Part shown: piece after piece, positions 9,333-17,829 of the stretch
Layout: every line of letters starts with the position of its first letter
Position numbering within the stretch: position 1 is the first letter of the stretch
NCBI GenBank assembly: GCA_046726375.1
Contig: JBKPAJ010000084.1
Location: 1-53,805, forward strand
From: DASPWV01 sp046726375
GTDB lineage: Bacteria; Acidobacteriota; Vicinamibacteria; Vicinamibacterales; UBA2999
Length of the DNA: 53,805 nucleotides
Reading direction: 5' to 3'
Made by a program: the position numbers and the translations under genes
Notes under the pieces: model-generated
The model's input: only the letters and a program-made list of their open reading frames with translations
Databases searched by the model: none
Told to the model about the DNA's origin: nothing

Positions 9333-9826
9333 AAAGTTGTCGCATGTACGCCGTCGCTGCGCGTGACGGATCGCCGGCGTTGAGTTCGGCCGACGCGCTT
9401 GAACCCGGAGCTCGCCGGAGCTCACTTGAGTGGATAGCGCCAACGGCGCCAACCGCGCGAAAGCGGCCCGTTCTGCGCCTATACGGTCGGATCACTTCGA
9501 CGCCGCGCTTCGCAACTCAAGTAAATTGAGGGGTTAGACTGTGCTGCGGTCATGCGCGCGAAGAGCATCTGAATCGCCCGCGGTGACCTCGCGGAGAAAC
9601 ACAGAGAGCGCATCCCTCTAATGCGAACGAGACACACGCGGCGGTTTCCGCGGTTGGTCACCGGTGCGGATGGTGAGCTTTGGCTCGGAGAGTCAGGGAT
9701 TCTGCCCGTCGCAGGTATGTTGTGCTCGCAATGACGCGCTAGCTGGTGGATGCGATGGCGGGGATTGTCCTGGCAGGCACTCGCGCACCGCGATGATGTG
9801 GCGTCGACGATGAACGGAGGCTTTCA
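9333..9826. other. Gene-poor intergenic stretch
   Basis: No credible coding frame. It follows the permease remnant, so it may include unrecognisable remains of that gene. It contains copy A of a dispersed repeat (9418-9535) and, at its end, the ribosome-binding site of the next small gene. Confidence 0.6.
9418..9535 (+). repeat. Dispersed ~110-bp repeat, copy A
   Basis: This stretch aligns with the reverse complement of 42383-42490. Anchors along its length include GAGCTCACTTGAGT at the left, GCGCCAACGGCG next, CGGCCC in the middle, TTCGACGCCGCG, and AAATTGAGGGGT at the right. The two ends carry an inverted ACTTGAGT core, so the unit resembles a small palindromic or MITE-like element. It encodes no protein. 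Confidence 0.6.
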
Positions 9827-10009
9827 ATGAGAGCGTACGTGATGACTTCCGGAAGCATCTTCGGCCTGACTGTTGTGGCGCACATCTTACGCATGGTCGA
9901 GGAAGGACCGCAGGTTGCAAGAGAGCCGCTGTACGTTGTCGCCACGCTTGTGGCAGTGGCGTTTTCGGTTTGGGCGTTCTTGCTTCTGCGGTTGCGGGCG
10001 AGGACCTGA
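9827..10009 (+). CDS. Small membrane protein, 60 aa
   Basis: Short frame with an excellent ribosome-binding site (ACGGAGG at 9814-9820) and two predicted membrane helices (about residues 8-24 and 36-55), ending in a basic LRLRART tail. No family recognised. The start signal and composition favour a real gene despite its length. Confidence 0.6.
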   Translation: MRAYVMTSGSIFGLTVVAHILRMVEEGPQVAREPLYVVATLVAVAFSVWAFLLLRLRART

Positions 10010-10157
10010 GACGGCCCCGACGAGCACGCGAATGATGCGCGTTGGATCGCCGGTCATCTCGGAAGTGACGTTCTCCTGGGACGAAGAAATCTGGGATGAG
10101 CATCGAAGATCGGCTGCGAAACGGTGGGAATATTGAACTCGGTCCGGACCGATCGAC

Positions 10158-10676
10158 ATGGCGCTTATGTATGGCGTTGGCGTGCGGCGAGCGGTTTCCG
10201 CCATTGCCATTGCGGTGGGCCTTGCGGTTTTCGCTCCTCCCATCGGGGAGGCAGACCGAACAGAAGGCCGGGCTATCAGCGCACTGCAAGATACGGCATC
10301 GCTGCTGGCCCTCGCATTGGCGAAGGATCCCGCTGCTTACGACACGCTCGCCTGCCTCGCCGCGCCACCCTGCATCCCATCGCAGGGCGATGGCATGCCT
10401 TACCTCGATGGCAGGTGGCAGTTGCCGCAAGGGAGCCGTTATCGCCTCTATTTCCACGCCGGCCAGCAAGCCGGTCCTGTATCAGATCGGGGCTCCCGAT
10501 CAACCATGACCCGTTTCGCGGTTGTTGCTATTCCGGTCAATCTCGCGGCGACCCAGTATCGTTCGTTCTGCACTGACGACCGAGACCAGGTTTATTCCAC
10601 CGCCGCGGGCACTGTGCCGCGCGTCGAGGATGGTCGGTGCTTTGATACCGGCAATCGACTTCGTGATGCGCGCTGA
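10158..10676 (+). CDS. Exported hypothetical protein
   Basis: 172 aa with a signal peptide (hydrophobic residues 11-27). The C-terminal half has the pattern YRLYFHAG...FAVVAIPVN...YRSFCTDDRDQVYST, reminiscent of small pilin-like exported proteins of Acidobacteriota in which a strand precedes an F-x-D-x-x-G/Q-V-Y turn. Cys residues at the middle and end (for example LACLAAPPC and FCTDD) may form disulfides. Function unknown. The next gene's possible early start (10666) overlaps its stop. Confidence 0.55.
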   Translation: MALMYGVGVRRAVSAIAIAVGLAVFAPPIGEADRTEGRAISALQDTASLLALALAKDPAAYDTLACLAAPPCIPSQGDGMPYLDGRWQLPQGSRYRLYFHAGQQAGPVSDRGSRSTMTRFAVVAIPVNLAATQYRSFCTDDRDQVYSTAAGTVPRVEDGRCFDTGNRLRDAR

Positions 10677-10701
10677 TAGCGATTCGTACTTAAGCGACGC
10701 G

Positions 10702-11217
10702 ATGCCGATTGTTCATCTGATTTCGGGTCTCCCATGTTCCGGGAAGACCACATACGCCATGGACCTGCAGCAACGCGCGGCCGACTGCGTTCTGTTTTCG
10801 CTCGATCGATGGCTCATCACTGCGTTCGGAAAGTATTCGCTCGCTTCAGTCGGCCAGGAGGAACACACGCGTCGCGTACTCGCTTGTCGTGAACTCATCT
10901 GGGAGCCGGCCTCGGAGCTGCTGCGCAGAGATGTGGATGTCATCCTGGACGATGGCTTCTTTCTTCGCGAGCACCGCGCACGCTACGTCACACTTGCGGC
11001 CGATGTGGGAGCGAAGGCCAAAACGCACTTCATCGACACACCGATCGACGTCGTGCGGGCTCGACTCGCGGAACGCAATGCGAAGTTGCCGCAGTTCAAC
11101 TTCTCGATCAATCCCGCAACGCTGCAGGGATTCCTCGCGCTGTTCGAACCGCCATCAGAAGACGAGGGCGCCGAAATCGTTGTCGTGAGGGCGGTTTTCA
11201 CGAGCCGAAGCGTTTGA
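10702..11217 (+). CDS. P-loop NTPase, zeta-toxin/kinase-like
   Basis: AAA-33/zeta-like P-loop protein of 171 aa. The Walker A motif GLPCSGKTT lies at residues 9-17 and the Walker B-like strand is VDVILDDGFF. A DxxxxRARLAERN lid-like segment follows later, typical of small-molecule or nucleotide kinases. The probable role is phosphorylation of a small substrate; no antitoxin-like partner is adjacent, so a toxin role is not supported. ATG 10702 starts immediately at the beta1 strand; ATG 10666 is an alternative. Confidence 0.75.
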   Translation: MPIVHLISGLPCSGKTTYAMDLQQRAADCVLFSLDRWLITAFGKYSLASVGQEEHTRRVLACRELIWEPASELLRRDVDVILDDGFFLREHRARYVTLAADVGAKAKTHFIDTPIDVVRARLAERNAKLPQFNFSINPATLQGFLALFEPPSEDEGAEIVVVRAVFTSRSV

Positions 11218-11233
11218 GCGGTAGGCTTTCAGA

Positions 11234-11542
11234 GTGCATTTGGTGCAATTGTTGCTGCCGGTGCAGGACAAACGTGGAACCGCCTACCCGCGCGCGTTGT
11301 ACGACGATCTCGCACGTAAACTCACGCAGCGGTTTGGCGGCGTGACGGCCTGCACTCGCGCGCCAGCTACCGGACTCTGGGAAGCCGCTTCGGGGGAAAC
11401 GGTGCGCGATCAGGTTGTCGTATACGAGGTGATGGTAGACGAATTGGATCACGACTGGTGGCAGAAGCTGCGGACTGATCTCGAAACACAGTTTGCGCAG
11501 CAGGAGCTGGTTGTGCGCGCCCACGAAGTGCGGCGGTTGTAG
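11234..11542 (+). CDS. Conserved hypothetical protein, 102 aa
   Basis: Recognisable as a widespread proteobacterial/acidobacterial uncharacterised family with the pattern MHLVQLLLP at the start, RFGGVTA in the middle, VVVYEVMVD and a C-terminal Q-ELVVRA. It has a ferredoxin-like alternation of strands and helices. GTG start. It directly precedes an exported protein with a 9-base gap. Confidence 0.7.
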   Translation: MHLVQLLLPVQDKRGTAYPRALYDDLARKLTQRFGGVTACTRAPATGLWEAASGETVRDQVVVYEVMVDELDHDWWQKLRTDLETQFAQQELVVRAHEVRRL

Positions 11543-11551
11543 GAGATTTCG

Positions 11552-12046
11552 ATGCGTGCCGAGCACATGGCTTTGCCCCTGGCCTTACTTCTCCTGGCGA
11601 CCGACGTCGTAGGGAGTCAGCAGCCGGCGGCGCCGCCGACTCTCACCGACGCTCAGCGCGCACACCTCCGCACCGAGCAGTTTGCGCGTGTGGCGTCCGT
11701 TGCCGGTCTTTCAAGCGAGGTTCGTGGGGCTCTGCGCGCTCTCTTCCGCAGTCCGACACTCGAACTCGCCGAGCCGGGCGCGGAGTTTCAGGTTACTGAT
11801 GTGATCTTCAAGCCGAACCTTCCGATCAGGCAGCTGATTCTGGCTGGATCTTCAAGCGATCACTGCGTTGTGTATTACGAACGAGGTGGGATCGCGCATA
11901 CCTTCTCTGTGGTCCTGTTGCGGATTGACAACGGGACGGCGCAATTCGAATGGGGCGGCATCGCGCCGCGCGATGTTCAAAGCCTCGACGAGCTCAAGAC
12001 GCTCATGGTCGAAGGAAAGATCAAAGGTGGAATGTCTTACTGGTGA
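11552..12046 (+). CDS. Exported hypothetical protein
   Basis: 164 aa with a signal peptide (residues 1-23, VGS-QQ). The mature part has a helical N-terminus followed by beta-strands (LILAGSSSDHCVVYYE, FSVVLLRID) ending in KIKGGMSYW. The ribosome-binding site TAGGAGA overlaps the preceding stop codon, which implies coupling. No family recognised. Confidence 0.65.
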   Translation: MRAEHMALPLALLLLATDVVGSQQPAAPPTLTDAQRAHLRTEQFARVASVAGLSSEVRGALRALFRSPTLELAEPGAEFQVTDVIFKPNLPIRQLILAGSSSDHCVVYYERGGIAHTFSVVLLRIDNGTAQFEWGGIAPRDVQSLDELKTLMVEGKIKGGMSYW

Positions 12047-12515
12047 ACCGACCCGGTGGAAGTTCTACGATCCCGCACTGCTCTTTCTCTTCCCGGTCTC
12101 TTATGTCGTTCACCTTATCGAAGAGTGGTTCGCGTCAGCCCCGATCGCCGAGTGGTGGTCAGAAGCCGGCCACCCGCTCGATCCGGACCGCTTTTTGATC
12201 GCCAACGCGATTGGCCTCTCGCTGATGCTCAACGGCATTTATCTCGTGAGCCGCAGCAGCCGATTTCAATGGATCGTCCCGGCGCTGGCGACGGCCGTCC
12301 TGTTGAACACGGCAGGGCATCTGGTTGGAAGTGTCCGCACCCAGGCGTATTCGGCAGGGCTGATCAGTGCGATCATCTTGTGGATTCCTCTCGGACTGCT
12401 CACGATGCTGCGGGTATGGGATCAAGCGCGTGGTCGCGTGTTGATTGCGGGTGTCTGCGCCGGCGCGATCATCGAATTGGTTGTCGTACTCGCGCTGCCG
12501 GGCGTGAGCGCATGA
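12027..12515 (+). CDS. HXXEE domain membrane protein
   Basis: Integral membrane protein (162 aa) of the HXXEE family, named for the HLIEEW motif near residue 25. Four to five hydrophobic helices follow. Function unknown. The GTG at 12027 overlaps the upstream gene by 20 bases and has GGAA upstream at 12013-12016; this start keeps the FYDPALLFLFPVSYVVH helix intact. The stop overlaps the next start (ATGA). Confidence 0.75.
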   Translation: MECLTGEPTRWKFYDPALLFLFPVSYVVHLIEEWFASAPIAEWWSEAGHPLDPDRFLIANAIGLSLMLNGIYLVSRSSRFQWIVPALATAVLLNTAGHLVGSVRTQAYSAGLISAIILWIPLGLLTMLRVWDQARGRVLIAGVCAGAIIELVVVLALPGVSA

Positions 12516-13123
12516 GTCACGATCAAGCGTTGCGTGCCGTGCTGATTGTGATCTTTCTCCTCATCCTTCCGGTCGGCGTCTACCATCGCGTCATGTCACA
12601 ATCGACGCGCGAACCCCTTGATCGCCGACAGGAAGGCCTGTTCATCCTGGCGACGCTGCGCCCTCTCGGTGCCGCGTTCTGGTTTGGCCTGCTCGCGTGG
12701 ATGATCAATCCAGCGTGGATGGCATGGTCCGCGGTTTCACTTCCAGTGTGGCTGCGGTGGGCCGGTGTGGGCGTATTCGCGATCGCGGTCGGACTATTGG
12801 TGTGGACCTTTCGATCCCTTGGAAGCAATCTGACCGACACCGTCGTCACGCGGCAGAAACACACGCTCGTCGTGCACGGCCCGTATCGCTGGGTTCGGCA
12901 TCCGTTCTACGACACAGCCGCTCTGCTCACGGGGGCAGTTTCTCTGATTACCGCGAACTGGTTTCTCTTCGTGATTGGAGTTCTCGTGATCGGGTTGCTG
13001 GTTCTTCGCACGCGAATCGAAGAGACGAATTTGATCGCTCGCTTTGGCAGCAGTTACAGAGACTACGTGAATCGAACCGGGCGCTTCTTGCCGAGAATCG
13101 GCGTCAGCCGCCGTAGCGGCTAG
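12512..13123 (+). CDS. Isoprenylcysteine carboxyl methyltransferase-like membrane protein
   Basis: Membrane methyltransferase-fold protein (ICMT/PEMT-like, 203 aa). Five or so membrane helices surround the diagnostic C-terminal region: VVHGPYRWVRHPFY, then a helix and RTRIEE...RFGSSYRDYVNRTGRFLP, the SAM-binding and catalytic patch of the family. Bacterial members methylate varied small or lipid substrates; the substrate here is unknown. Coupled to the HXXEE gene by an ATGA overlap. Confidence 0.8.
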   Translation: MSHDQALRAVLIVIFLLILPVGVYHRVMSQSTREPLDRRQEGLFILATLRPLGAAFWFGLLAWMINPAWMAWSAVSLPVWLRWAGVGVFAIAVGLLVWTFRSLGSNLTDTVVTRQKHTLVVHGPYRWVRHPFYDTAALLTGAVSLITANWFLFVIGVLVIGLLVLRTRIEETNLIARFGSSYRDYVNRTGRFLPRIGVSRRSG

Positions 13124-13124
13124 C

Positions 13125-13625
13125 ATGAGCATCGACGGCGGACAGGACGCGCTCGCGCGCCTCATGCGTGCCGGCGTGGCGACCGGCATCATCGACGGAC
13201 TCTTCTCGAGCGTCTTAAGCGTCGCGTTCTACGGCTCGACGGTCACGCGACTCTTTCAGGGCGTGGCTGCGACGCTCCTGGGGAACGACGCGTTCAACGG
13301 CGGAACGCGAACGGCGCTCATCGGTGTGCTCATGCATTTTGGCGTCGCCTTCGGATGGTCCGTGGTTTTTCTCGTCCTTGTACAGCGCTCGGCATGGATT
13401 CGCCACGTTTTGAGGCGTTCCTTTGGCGTGCTTCGCGTGGCTTCGTTATATGGACCATTCATCTGGATGGTGATGTCGCTCGCGGTCATTCCCCTGCTCC
13501 TCCAGCGCGCGCCCACGATCAACATTCGCTGGTGGATTCAATTGATCGGACATATTCCGTTCGTAGCCGTGCCGATCGTCGCCCTGGTGGGTGACCCGAC
13601 TATGACGCGTAGTCGCGGCGACTAG
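13125..13625 (+). CDS. Conserved integral membrane protein
   Basis: 166 aa with four predicted transmembrane helices (about 18-38, 62-86, 103-125 and 140-158). It starts one base after the previous stop, so it is probably co-transcribed. No catalytic motif is visible and no function is assigned. Confidence 0.65.
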   Translation: MSIDGGQDALARLMRAGVATGIIDGLFSSVLSVAFYGSTVTRLFQGVAATLLGNDAFNGGTRTALIGVLMHFGVAFGWSVVFLVLVQRSAWIRHVLRRSFGVLRVASLYGPFIWMVMSLAVIPLLLQRAPTINIRWWIQLIGHIPFVAVPIVALVGDPTMTRSRGD

Positions 13626-13678
13626 CGTGGCGCTGGGCGCGTGACATTAACTGTGCGATGAGCGGATCATAGGATTGA

Positions 13679-14587
13679 ATGGACGTCAAAGCGTCCATCG
13701 AAGCGGTTGGCCGACGCACACGCCCGTGGGCGAACGGATGTTGTCTCGGCGCTTCGCAGTTGACCGTGACCGTGTCCACGCCATTGACCAATTCGTTCGC
13801 GGCAATGTTGACCGCCGCCGTCCTTCTGTGTGGTGGTGGCGCTGACGCGCAAACGACGACTGAATCGCGCGAATGGGTTGAGCCAACGACCGGCATGCTG
13901 TTCGTGACGATCGATCCTGGTCGGTTCGTGATGGGCTCGCCGCCCGACGAGATCGGACGCCAAGCACAAGAGACGCCGCACCAAGTGAAGCTGTCTTGCA
14001 CGATCTGGTTCGGCGCCTTCGAAGTGACGCAGAAGCAGTGGCGCCTTGTGATGGGTGAGAACCCAAGTCACTTTCGCGCAGAGGGCGACATGCTTCCAGT
14101 GGAAAACGTCACATGGCATCAAGCGCACGAATTCCTGGAACGGCTCACGAAGCGCGCGCCTGGGAATCGATTCCGCCTTCCGACCGAAGCGGAATGGGAG
14201 TACGCGTGTCGCGCGGGCAGCGGGACAGCGTACGCGGTTGGCGCGGTGTTGACGGCCGCGCAGGCGAATTTTGCAGAGTCACCAAACACAGCAGCCGCAG
14301 GACGCACAAGCCGCGTTGGTTCCTTCGCTCCCAATGCGTGGGGCCTGTACGACATGCATGGCAACGTGTGGGAGTGGACGGCCGACGATTATTGTCCGTA
14401 CGCTGTCGATGGCGCGGTGGCAGATCCGGTTGCGACGTGTCAGAGTTCGCTGAAGGTGATTCGCGGAGGCAGCTGGTATTTTGGCGCCGATAGCGCACGC
14501 TGCGCGTTGCGTTACACGCATCGGCCACAGGATCGCGGATTCAGCATCGGATTCCGTGTCGTGCGCGAATCGTCACCGCCGGCCTGA
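13679..14587 (+). CDS. SUMF1/FGE-fold exported protein
   Basis: Formylglycine-generating-enzyme-fold protein. Typical elements are present in order: MVxGSPPDE, a TQKQW motif, PVENVTWHQAHEF, FRLPTEAEWEYACR, WGLYDMHGNVWEWT, RGGSW and a terminal IGFRVVR. The catalytic Cys pair of true FGE is not evident: the RGGSW motif is followed by Y-F rather than Cys, and only the common structural RCA cysteine is kept. It is therefore probably not a sulfatase activator. Signal-like segment AAMLTAAVLLCGGGADAQ; the start could also be ATG 13805. An AGGA lies before 13679. Confidence 0.75.
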   Translation: MDVKASIEAVGRRTRPWANGCCLGASQLTVTVSTPLTNSFAAMLTAAVLLCGGGADAQTTTESREWVEPTTGMLFVTIDPGRFVMGSPPDEIGRQAQETPHQVKLSCTIWFGAFEVTQKQWRLVMGENPSHFRAEGDMLPVENVTWHQAHEFLERLTKRAPGNRFRLPTEAEWEYACRAGSGTAYAVGAVLTAAQANFAESPNTAAAGRTSRVGSFAPNAWGLYDMHGNVWEWTADDYCPYAVDGAVADPVATCQSSLKVIRGGSWYFGADSARCALRYTHRPQDRGFSIGFRVVRESSPPA

Positions 14588-14614
14588 CCGCCGTCGTATT
14601 CGGCCACCGTGCTC

Positions 14615-15238
14615 ATGGACACCGACGACGCGACGCCGCAGCTGCTTTTGATCGTTCGCGAACGGCTGCGGCCAGGCAGCGAGGAGGCGTACGACCGCAA
14701 TGAGGTCGAGATCGCGGCCGCTTGCGCGTCGCTAGGGTGCCCACATCCGTACCTAGCCCTCGCTTCTTTCAGCGGACCAAGCGAAGTGTGGTGGCTGAAT
14801 GCGTTTGCGTCGCAGGGTGAACGGGAGCGCGTGGAAGCTGCATACTCACGTAACCCGGCTCTCATGGAGAAGCTGCAGGTTCTTGGTGCACGCAAGGAAG
14901 ACTTCAGAGAAGCGGTGACGATGACCAACGCGGCGTATCGTCGCGACCTGAGCGGCGGAGTACGGTGGCGAGTCGTCGGCGCGCGTTTCGCTGTCGTCGG
15001 TACCACCCCGAATCGCACCCCCGCGGTGGGTGCGGTGTTCGAGTCATCCAGCGCGGAACGGTTCGACATGGCATTCGCGTCAAACCGCGCGATCGCCGCT
15101 GATTTGGCCTCACGACTTGGACCTGACGCGACGATTCTTGCCATACAGCCTCACTGGAGCTTCCCGGCGAAGGCGTGGATTGACGTCGACGGCGAATTTT
15201 GGAGCGCGCATCCGACTCCGCGCGCGCAGGGGTCCTGA
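14615..15238 (+). CDS. Conserved hypothetical protein
   Basis: About 207 aa, soluble, with two repeated ferredoxin-like halves suggested by the strand pattern (LLLIVRERLRPGSE..., later RWRVVGARFAVVG). A dimeric alpha/beta-barrel relative is possible but not provable here. The stop overlaps the next start (TGATG), so it is translationally coupled to the AAC(3)-like gene. A GTG at 14609 is an alternative start. Confidence 0.6.
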   Translation: MDTDDATPQLLLIVRERLRPGSEEAYDRNEVEIAAACASLGCPHPYLALASFSGPSEVWWLNAFASQGERERVEAAYSRNPALMEKLQVLGARKEDFREAVTMTNAAYRRDLSGGVRWRVVGARFAVVGTTPNRTPAVGAVFESSSAERFDMAFASNRAIAADLASRLGPDATILAIQPHWSFPAKAWIDVDGEFWSAHPTPRAQGS

Positions 15239-16110
15239 TGCACACTCGCCAGCATCTCGCGGCGGACTTCCGCGCGCTTGGCATTACTCCGGGCGACGTC
15301 GTCATGGTCCACGCATCGGTTCGAGCCGTCGGTGAGGTCGCCGGCGGTCCCGACGAGATCCACCTTGCGCTCAAAGAAGCGCTCACGGCTGAGGGCACCA
15401 TGCTGATGTACGCCGGATGCCCACGCTACGTGGACGAAGTTGGACGTGGGAACCTGTCGGCGCGAGAAGAAGCGGAAGTGCTGGAGAAACTGCCGCCGTT
15501 TGACGCGCAGACCGCGCGTTCGGCACGCGACCACGGCATCCTGGTCGAGTTCCTGCGCACCTATCCGGGATCGCGGGTCAACGAACATCCGGCGCGCTTT
15601 GTGGCCTGGGGGAAACAGGCGGACTATCTCTTTTCGTCGCAACCGTGGCACTATGCGTTCGGGCACGACTCGGCGCTCGACCGTTTTGTCGCGCTTGACG
15701 GCACGATCCTGTTGCTCGGGTGTGATCACGACACCGTCACGTTTCTTCACTACGTCGAGCACATCGCGGACATTGCGGATAAACGCGTGGCGCGATTCAA
15801 GATCCCGGTCGTCGAGAACGGCACGCGCGTCTGGCGTGACATGAAGGAGTTCGACACCTCGGGCGACGGCGTGCATCCGAACTGGCCGGAACGGTTTTTT
15901 GCGCGCCTTGTCGATAGCCATCTCGCGGCAGCGCGGAATAGCGGCGGCTTTGTCGGTAATGCTGCGGCGTATCTCTTGTCAGCCCGCGAGTTGCTCGGGT
16001 TCGCACGTCCGATAATGGAACGCGTTGCGGTCGATGCTCGCGCGGCAGACCAGTTGGTGGATGTCGACGGGATCGCCTTGCCTCGTGGATCTGGCCTGGA
16101 TACACGCTAA
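15238..16110 (+). CDS. AAC(3)-family aminoglycoside N-acetyltransferase-like protein
   Basis: Antibiotic NAT (AAC(3)/YokD) fold, 290 aa. It shows the N-terminal DVVMVHASVRAVGEVAGG motif (family: HSSLSxxGxVxGG), EGTMLMYAG, and the catalytic-region motif RVNEHPARFVAWG (family S-x-HP-x-x-S/F-x-A-x-G). Its closest context is a soil chromosome without mobile genes, so it may be an ancestral acetyltransferase rather than a clinical-type resistance gene. The start is fixed by the TGATG overlap with the preceding gene. Acetyl-CoA-dependent acylation of an amino sugar is the predicted reaction. Confidence 0.8.
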   Translation: MHTRQHLAADFRALGITPGDVVMVHASVRAVGEVAGGPDEIHLALKEALTAEGTMLMYAGCPRYVDEVGRGNLSAREEAEVLEKLPPFDAQTARSARDHGILVEFLRTYPGSRVNEHPARFVAWGKQADYLFSSQPWHYAFGHDSALDRFVALDGTILLLGCDHDTVTFLHYVEHIADIADKRVARFKIPVVENGTRVWRDMKEFDTSGDGVHPNWPERFFARLVDSHLAAARNSGGFVGNAAAYLLSARELLGFARPIMERVAVDARAADQLVDVDGIALPRGSGLDTR

Positions 16111-16589
16111 TGGCTCTCGCCTTTCTTTTGACGCTCTCCCAAGTCGTTGCCGGCGGTTGCCAACGGCTCGATGGTTCGTTGCCCGCACAATACATTCGTT
16201 ACGACTCACTGAGCGAGTTCGCGACCAGAGGCGAGAGCCGTTATCGCCTTTTGCTGCGCTTGCACAACAACACGAGTTGCCCCGTCTATTACGATGAGCA
16301 CGGCGATCGATCGCAGCCCGGTCGCCATCGAATCAAATACTACCTGGCGACGAATGATGCCGACGTGAGGCCTGGGTTGGACAGCGACGACCTCGCCACC
16401 CACCAGCTCGCGGCCGGCGCCTCAATGGTGTTTGACGTGCCGCAATACCATCTTGCGTTGCAGCGGACGCTTCTCGTCCCTGTTTGGTACGAATGGGAAG
16501 AGCCGAGTCGTGACGTGTGGAACGCAAGACATGTGACCTTCGACGTCAGCCAGATTCCCGAGGAGGCGAGGCGTCGCCTCAAACGTTAA
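16110..16589 (+). CDS. Exported hypothetical protein
   Basis: 159 aa. It begins at a TAATG overlap with the AAC(3)-like gene. There is a signal peptide over residues 1-16 with a possible lipobox-like VVAGGC just before Q18. The rest is beta-rich (RLLLRLHNNTSCPVYYDEHG, RIKYYLATND). No family recognised. Confidence 0.6.
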   Translation: MALAFLLTLSQVVAGGCQRLDGSLPAQYIRYDSLSEFATRGESRYRLLLRLHNNTSCPVYYDEHGDRSQPGRHRIKYYLATNDADVRPGLDSDDLATHQLAAGASMVFDVPQYHLALQRTLLVPVWYEWEEPSRDVWNARHVTFDVSQIPEEARRRLKR

Positions 16590-16846
16590 CGCGTTCGTCA
16601 ATAGAGATCACGAGGTGCCATCGCCGACGACATCATCGGTTCCGTACGACGCCCCGAAACGGCGCCATGCGCGTGCTCCCTGCACGAGACCCAGGTGTTG
16701 GCAGCTCGCTGTTTGCGGGCATCGAGGGTGTTCAATCACGCGATGTGGCGATACACGATTGTCTGGGGTAAGGACGGCGGAATGGGAACATCGCGGCCGC
16801 TTCGATCGTCGCATGCTAAAGCGCGCGACTCACCGCTGGAGGTGCC

Positions 16847-17230
16847 ATGAAACCCAAGAGGCGCTTGGTTCTTCTGCCGTCGCTGGCGGCCATGACCGGC
16901 ATCATGGCGGTCGTACTCGGTGTTCTCATGAGCATCGGCGGCGCGGCGCTCGCCGTTGCCGTTCTCTCCACGCCTCAACCGCGGCTTCAAATCGTTACAG
17001 CTGCTATTTTCGTCCTCGCCGGTTTGGTCAACGTGCGCTCCGGTATCGCGATTCGACGCGGCGATTCGCGCTGGTTCGCTTTGAGCGGTCTCGCCACTGC
17101 TACGGTCATGCTCTATCTCGGCGCTGGGTTAAATGATTTTGGCGAGCCGTTCTGGGTGCATGCGGCCTATCTGATTCTGCTGCTCACAGTCGCGTATCGG
17201 ACACGCGTCCGTTTAAGCGTCGTGCCGTGA
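16847..17230 (+). CDS. Small integral membrane protein
   Basis: 127 aa, four predicted helices (about 9-38, 47-64, 77-93 and 100-117) with positively charged ends (MKPKRR, YRTRVR). Strong ribosome-binding site GGAGG at 16838-16842. The 257 bp before it carry no gene. Function unknown. Confidence 0.65.
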   Translation: MKPKRRLVLLPSLAAMTGIMAVVLGVLMSIGGAALAVAVLSTPQPRLQIVTAAIFVLAGLVNVRSGIAIRRGDSRWFALSGLATATVMLYLGAGLNDFGEPFWVHAAYLILLLTVAYRTRVRLSVVP

Positions 17231-17304
17231 AGCCGCGCTCATCTCGGGACCGCTGAGGTCCGACTGCGGTCAAAACGCACCTGGATGGTGTCAAATGGCG
17301 CTAT

Positions 17305-17829
17305 ATGCATGCGACACGAGCGATCGCGCTGTTCATCGCACTGCTAACCGGCTCGGGCGTAGCCTCACAAGAGCATCCAGACTTCTCGGGCCACCGGATT
17401 CTTGAAAGTCCAGGGGAGCCGCGCCCCGACATCCCCGGCGCGCTCACGGTTCGCCAGTCAGTGCAACGTACGGACGTCCTTGGCAAGCCCATGAGGCCGT
17501 TCTTCAAGGAGATTGTCGTCGAGCGCCATTACGCCGGCGAGACACGATCGCAAACGCATCAGATTGGCCTTTCAGGTGGAATCGTTGGCGGTATCGATTC
17601 GAGCGGGCACCTGCCGAGGAGCGAAAGCCACTTCGTCCGCTGGCTGGAGGACCAATTGGTCATCGAGCGCGGCAGCTACTCAGGGCCGTCACGCGCCGAT
17701 GGGCCGTACACCGAGCGGACTCAGGTCTGGCATCTCGATGCAGACGGCCGACTGGTCATCACCATCGATGAGCGCAGTGCCGAGAGCGCGCAGCGCGCGC
17801 TTACGCTGATCTATAAACGAGCCAAGTGA
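17305..17829 (+). CDS. Exported hypothetical protein
   Basis: 174 aa with a signal peptide (residues 1-20, GVA-SQE) and a mature part that begins PDFSGHRI, a pattern common in secreted lipocalin-like proteins of Acidobacteriota. It ends in a strand pair TQVWHLDADGRLVITID. The stop overlaps the next start (GTGATG), suggesting coupling. No ligand or activity can be inferred. Confidence 0.65.
   Translation: MHATRAIALFIALLTGSGVASQEHPDFSGHRILESPGEPRPDIPGALTVRQSVQRTDVLGKPMRPFFKEIVVERHYAGETRSQTHQIGLSGGIVGGIDSSGHLPRSESHFVRWLEDQLVIERGSYSGPSRADGPYTERTQVWHLDADGRLVITIDERSAESAQRALTLIYKRAK

Noticed and set aside
10702..11217. Zeta-type toxin of a toxin-antitoxin pair
   Set aside because: No epsilon-like or other antitoxin gene is adjacent; neighbours are an exported protein and a conserved hypothetical.
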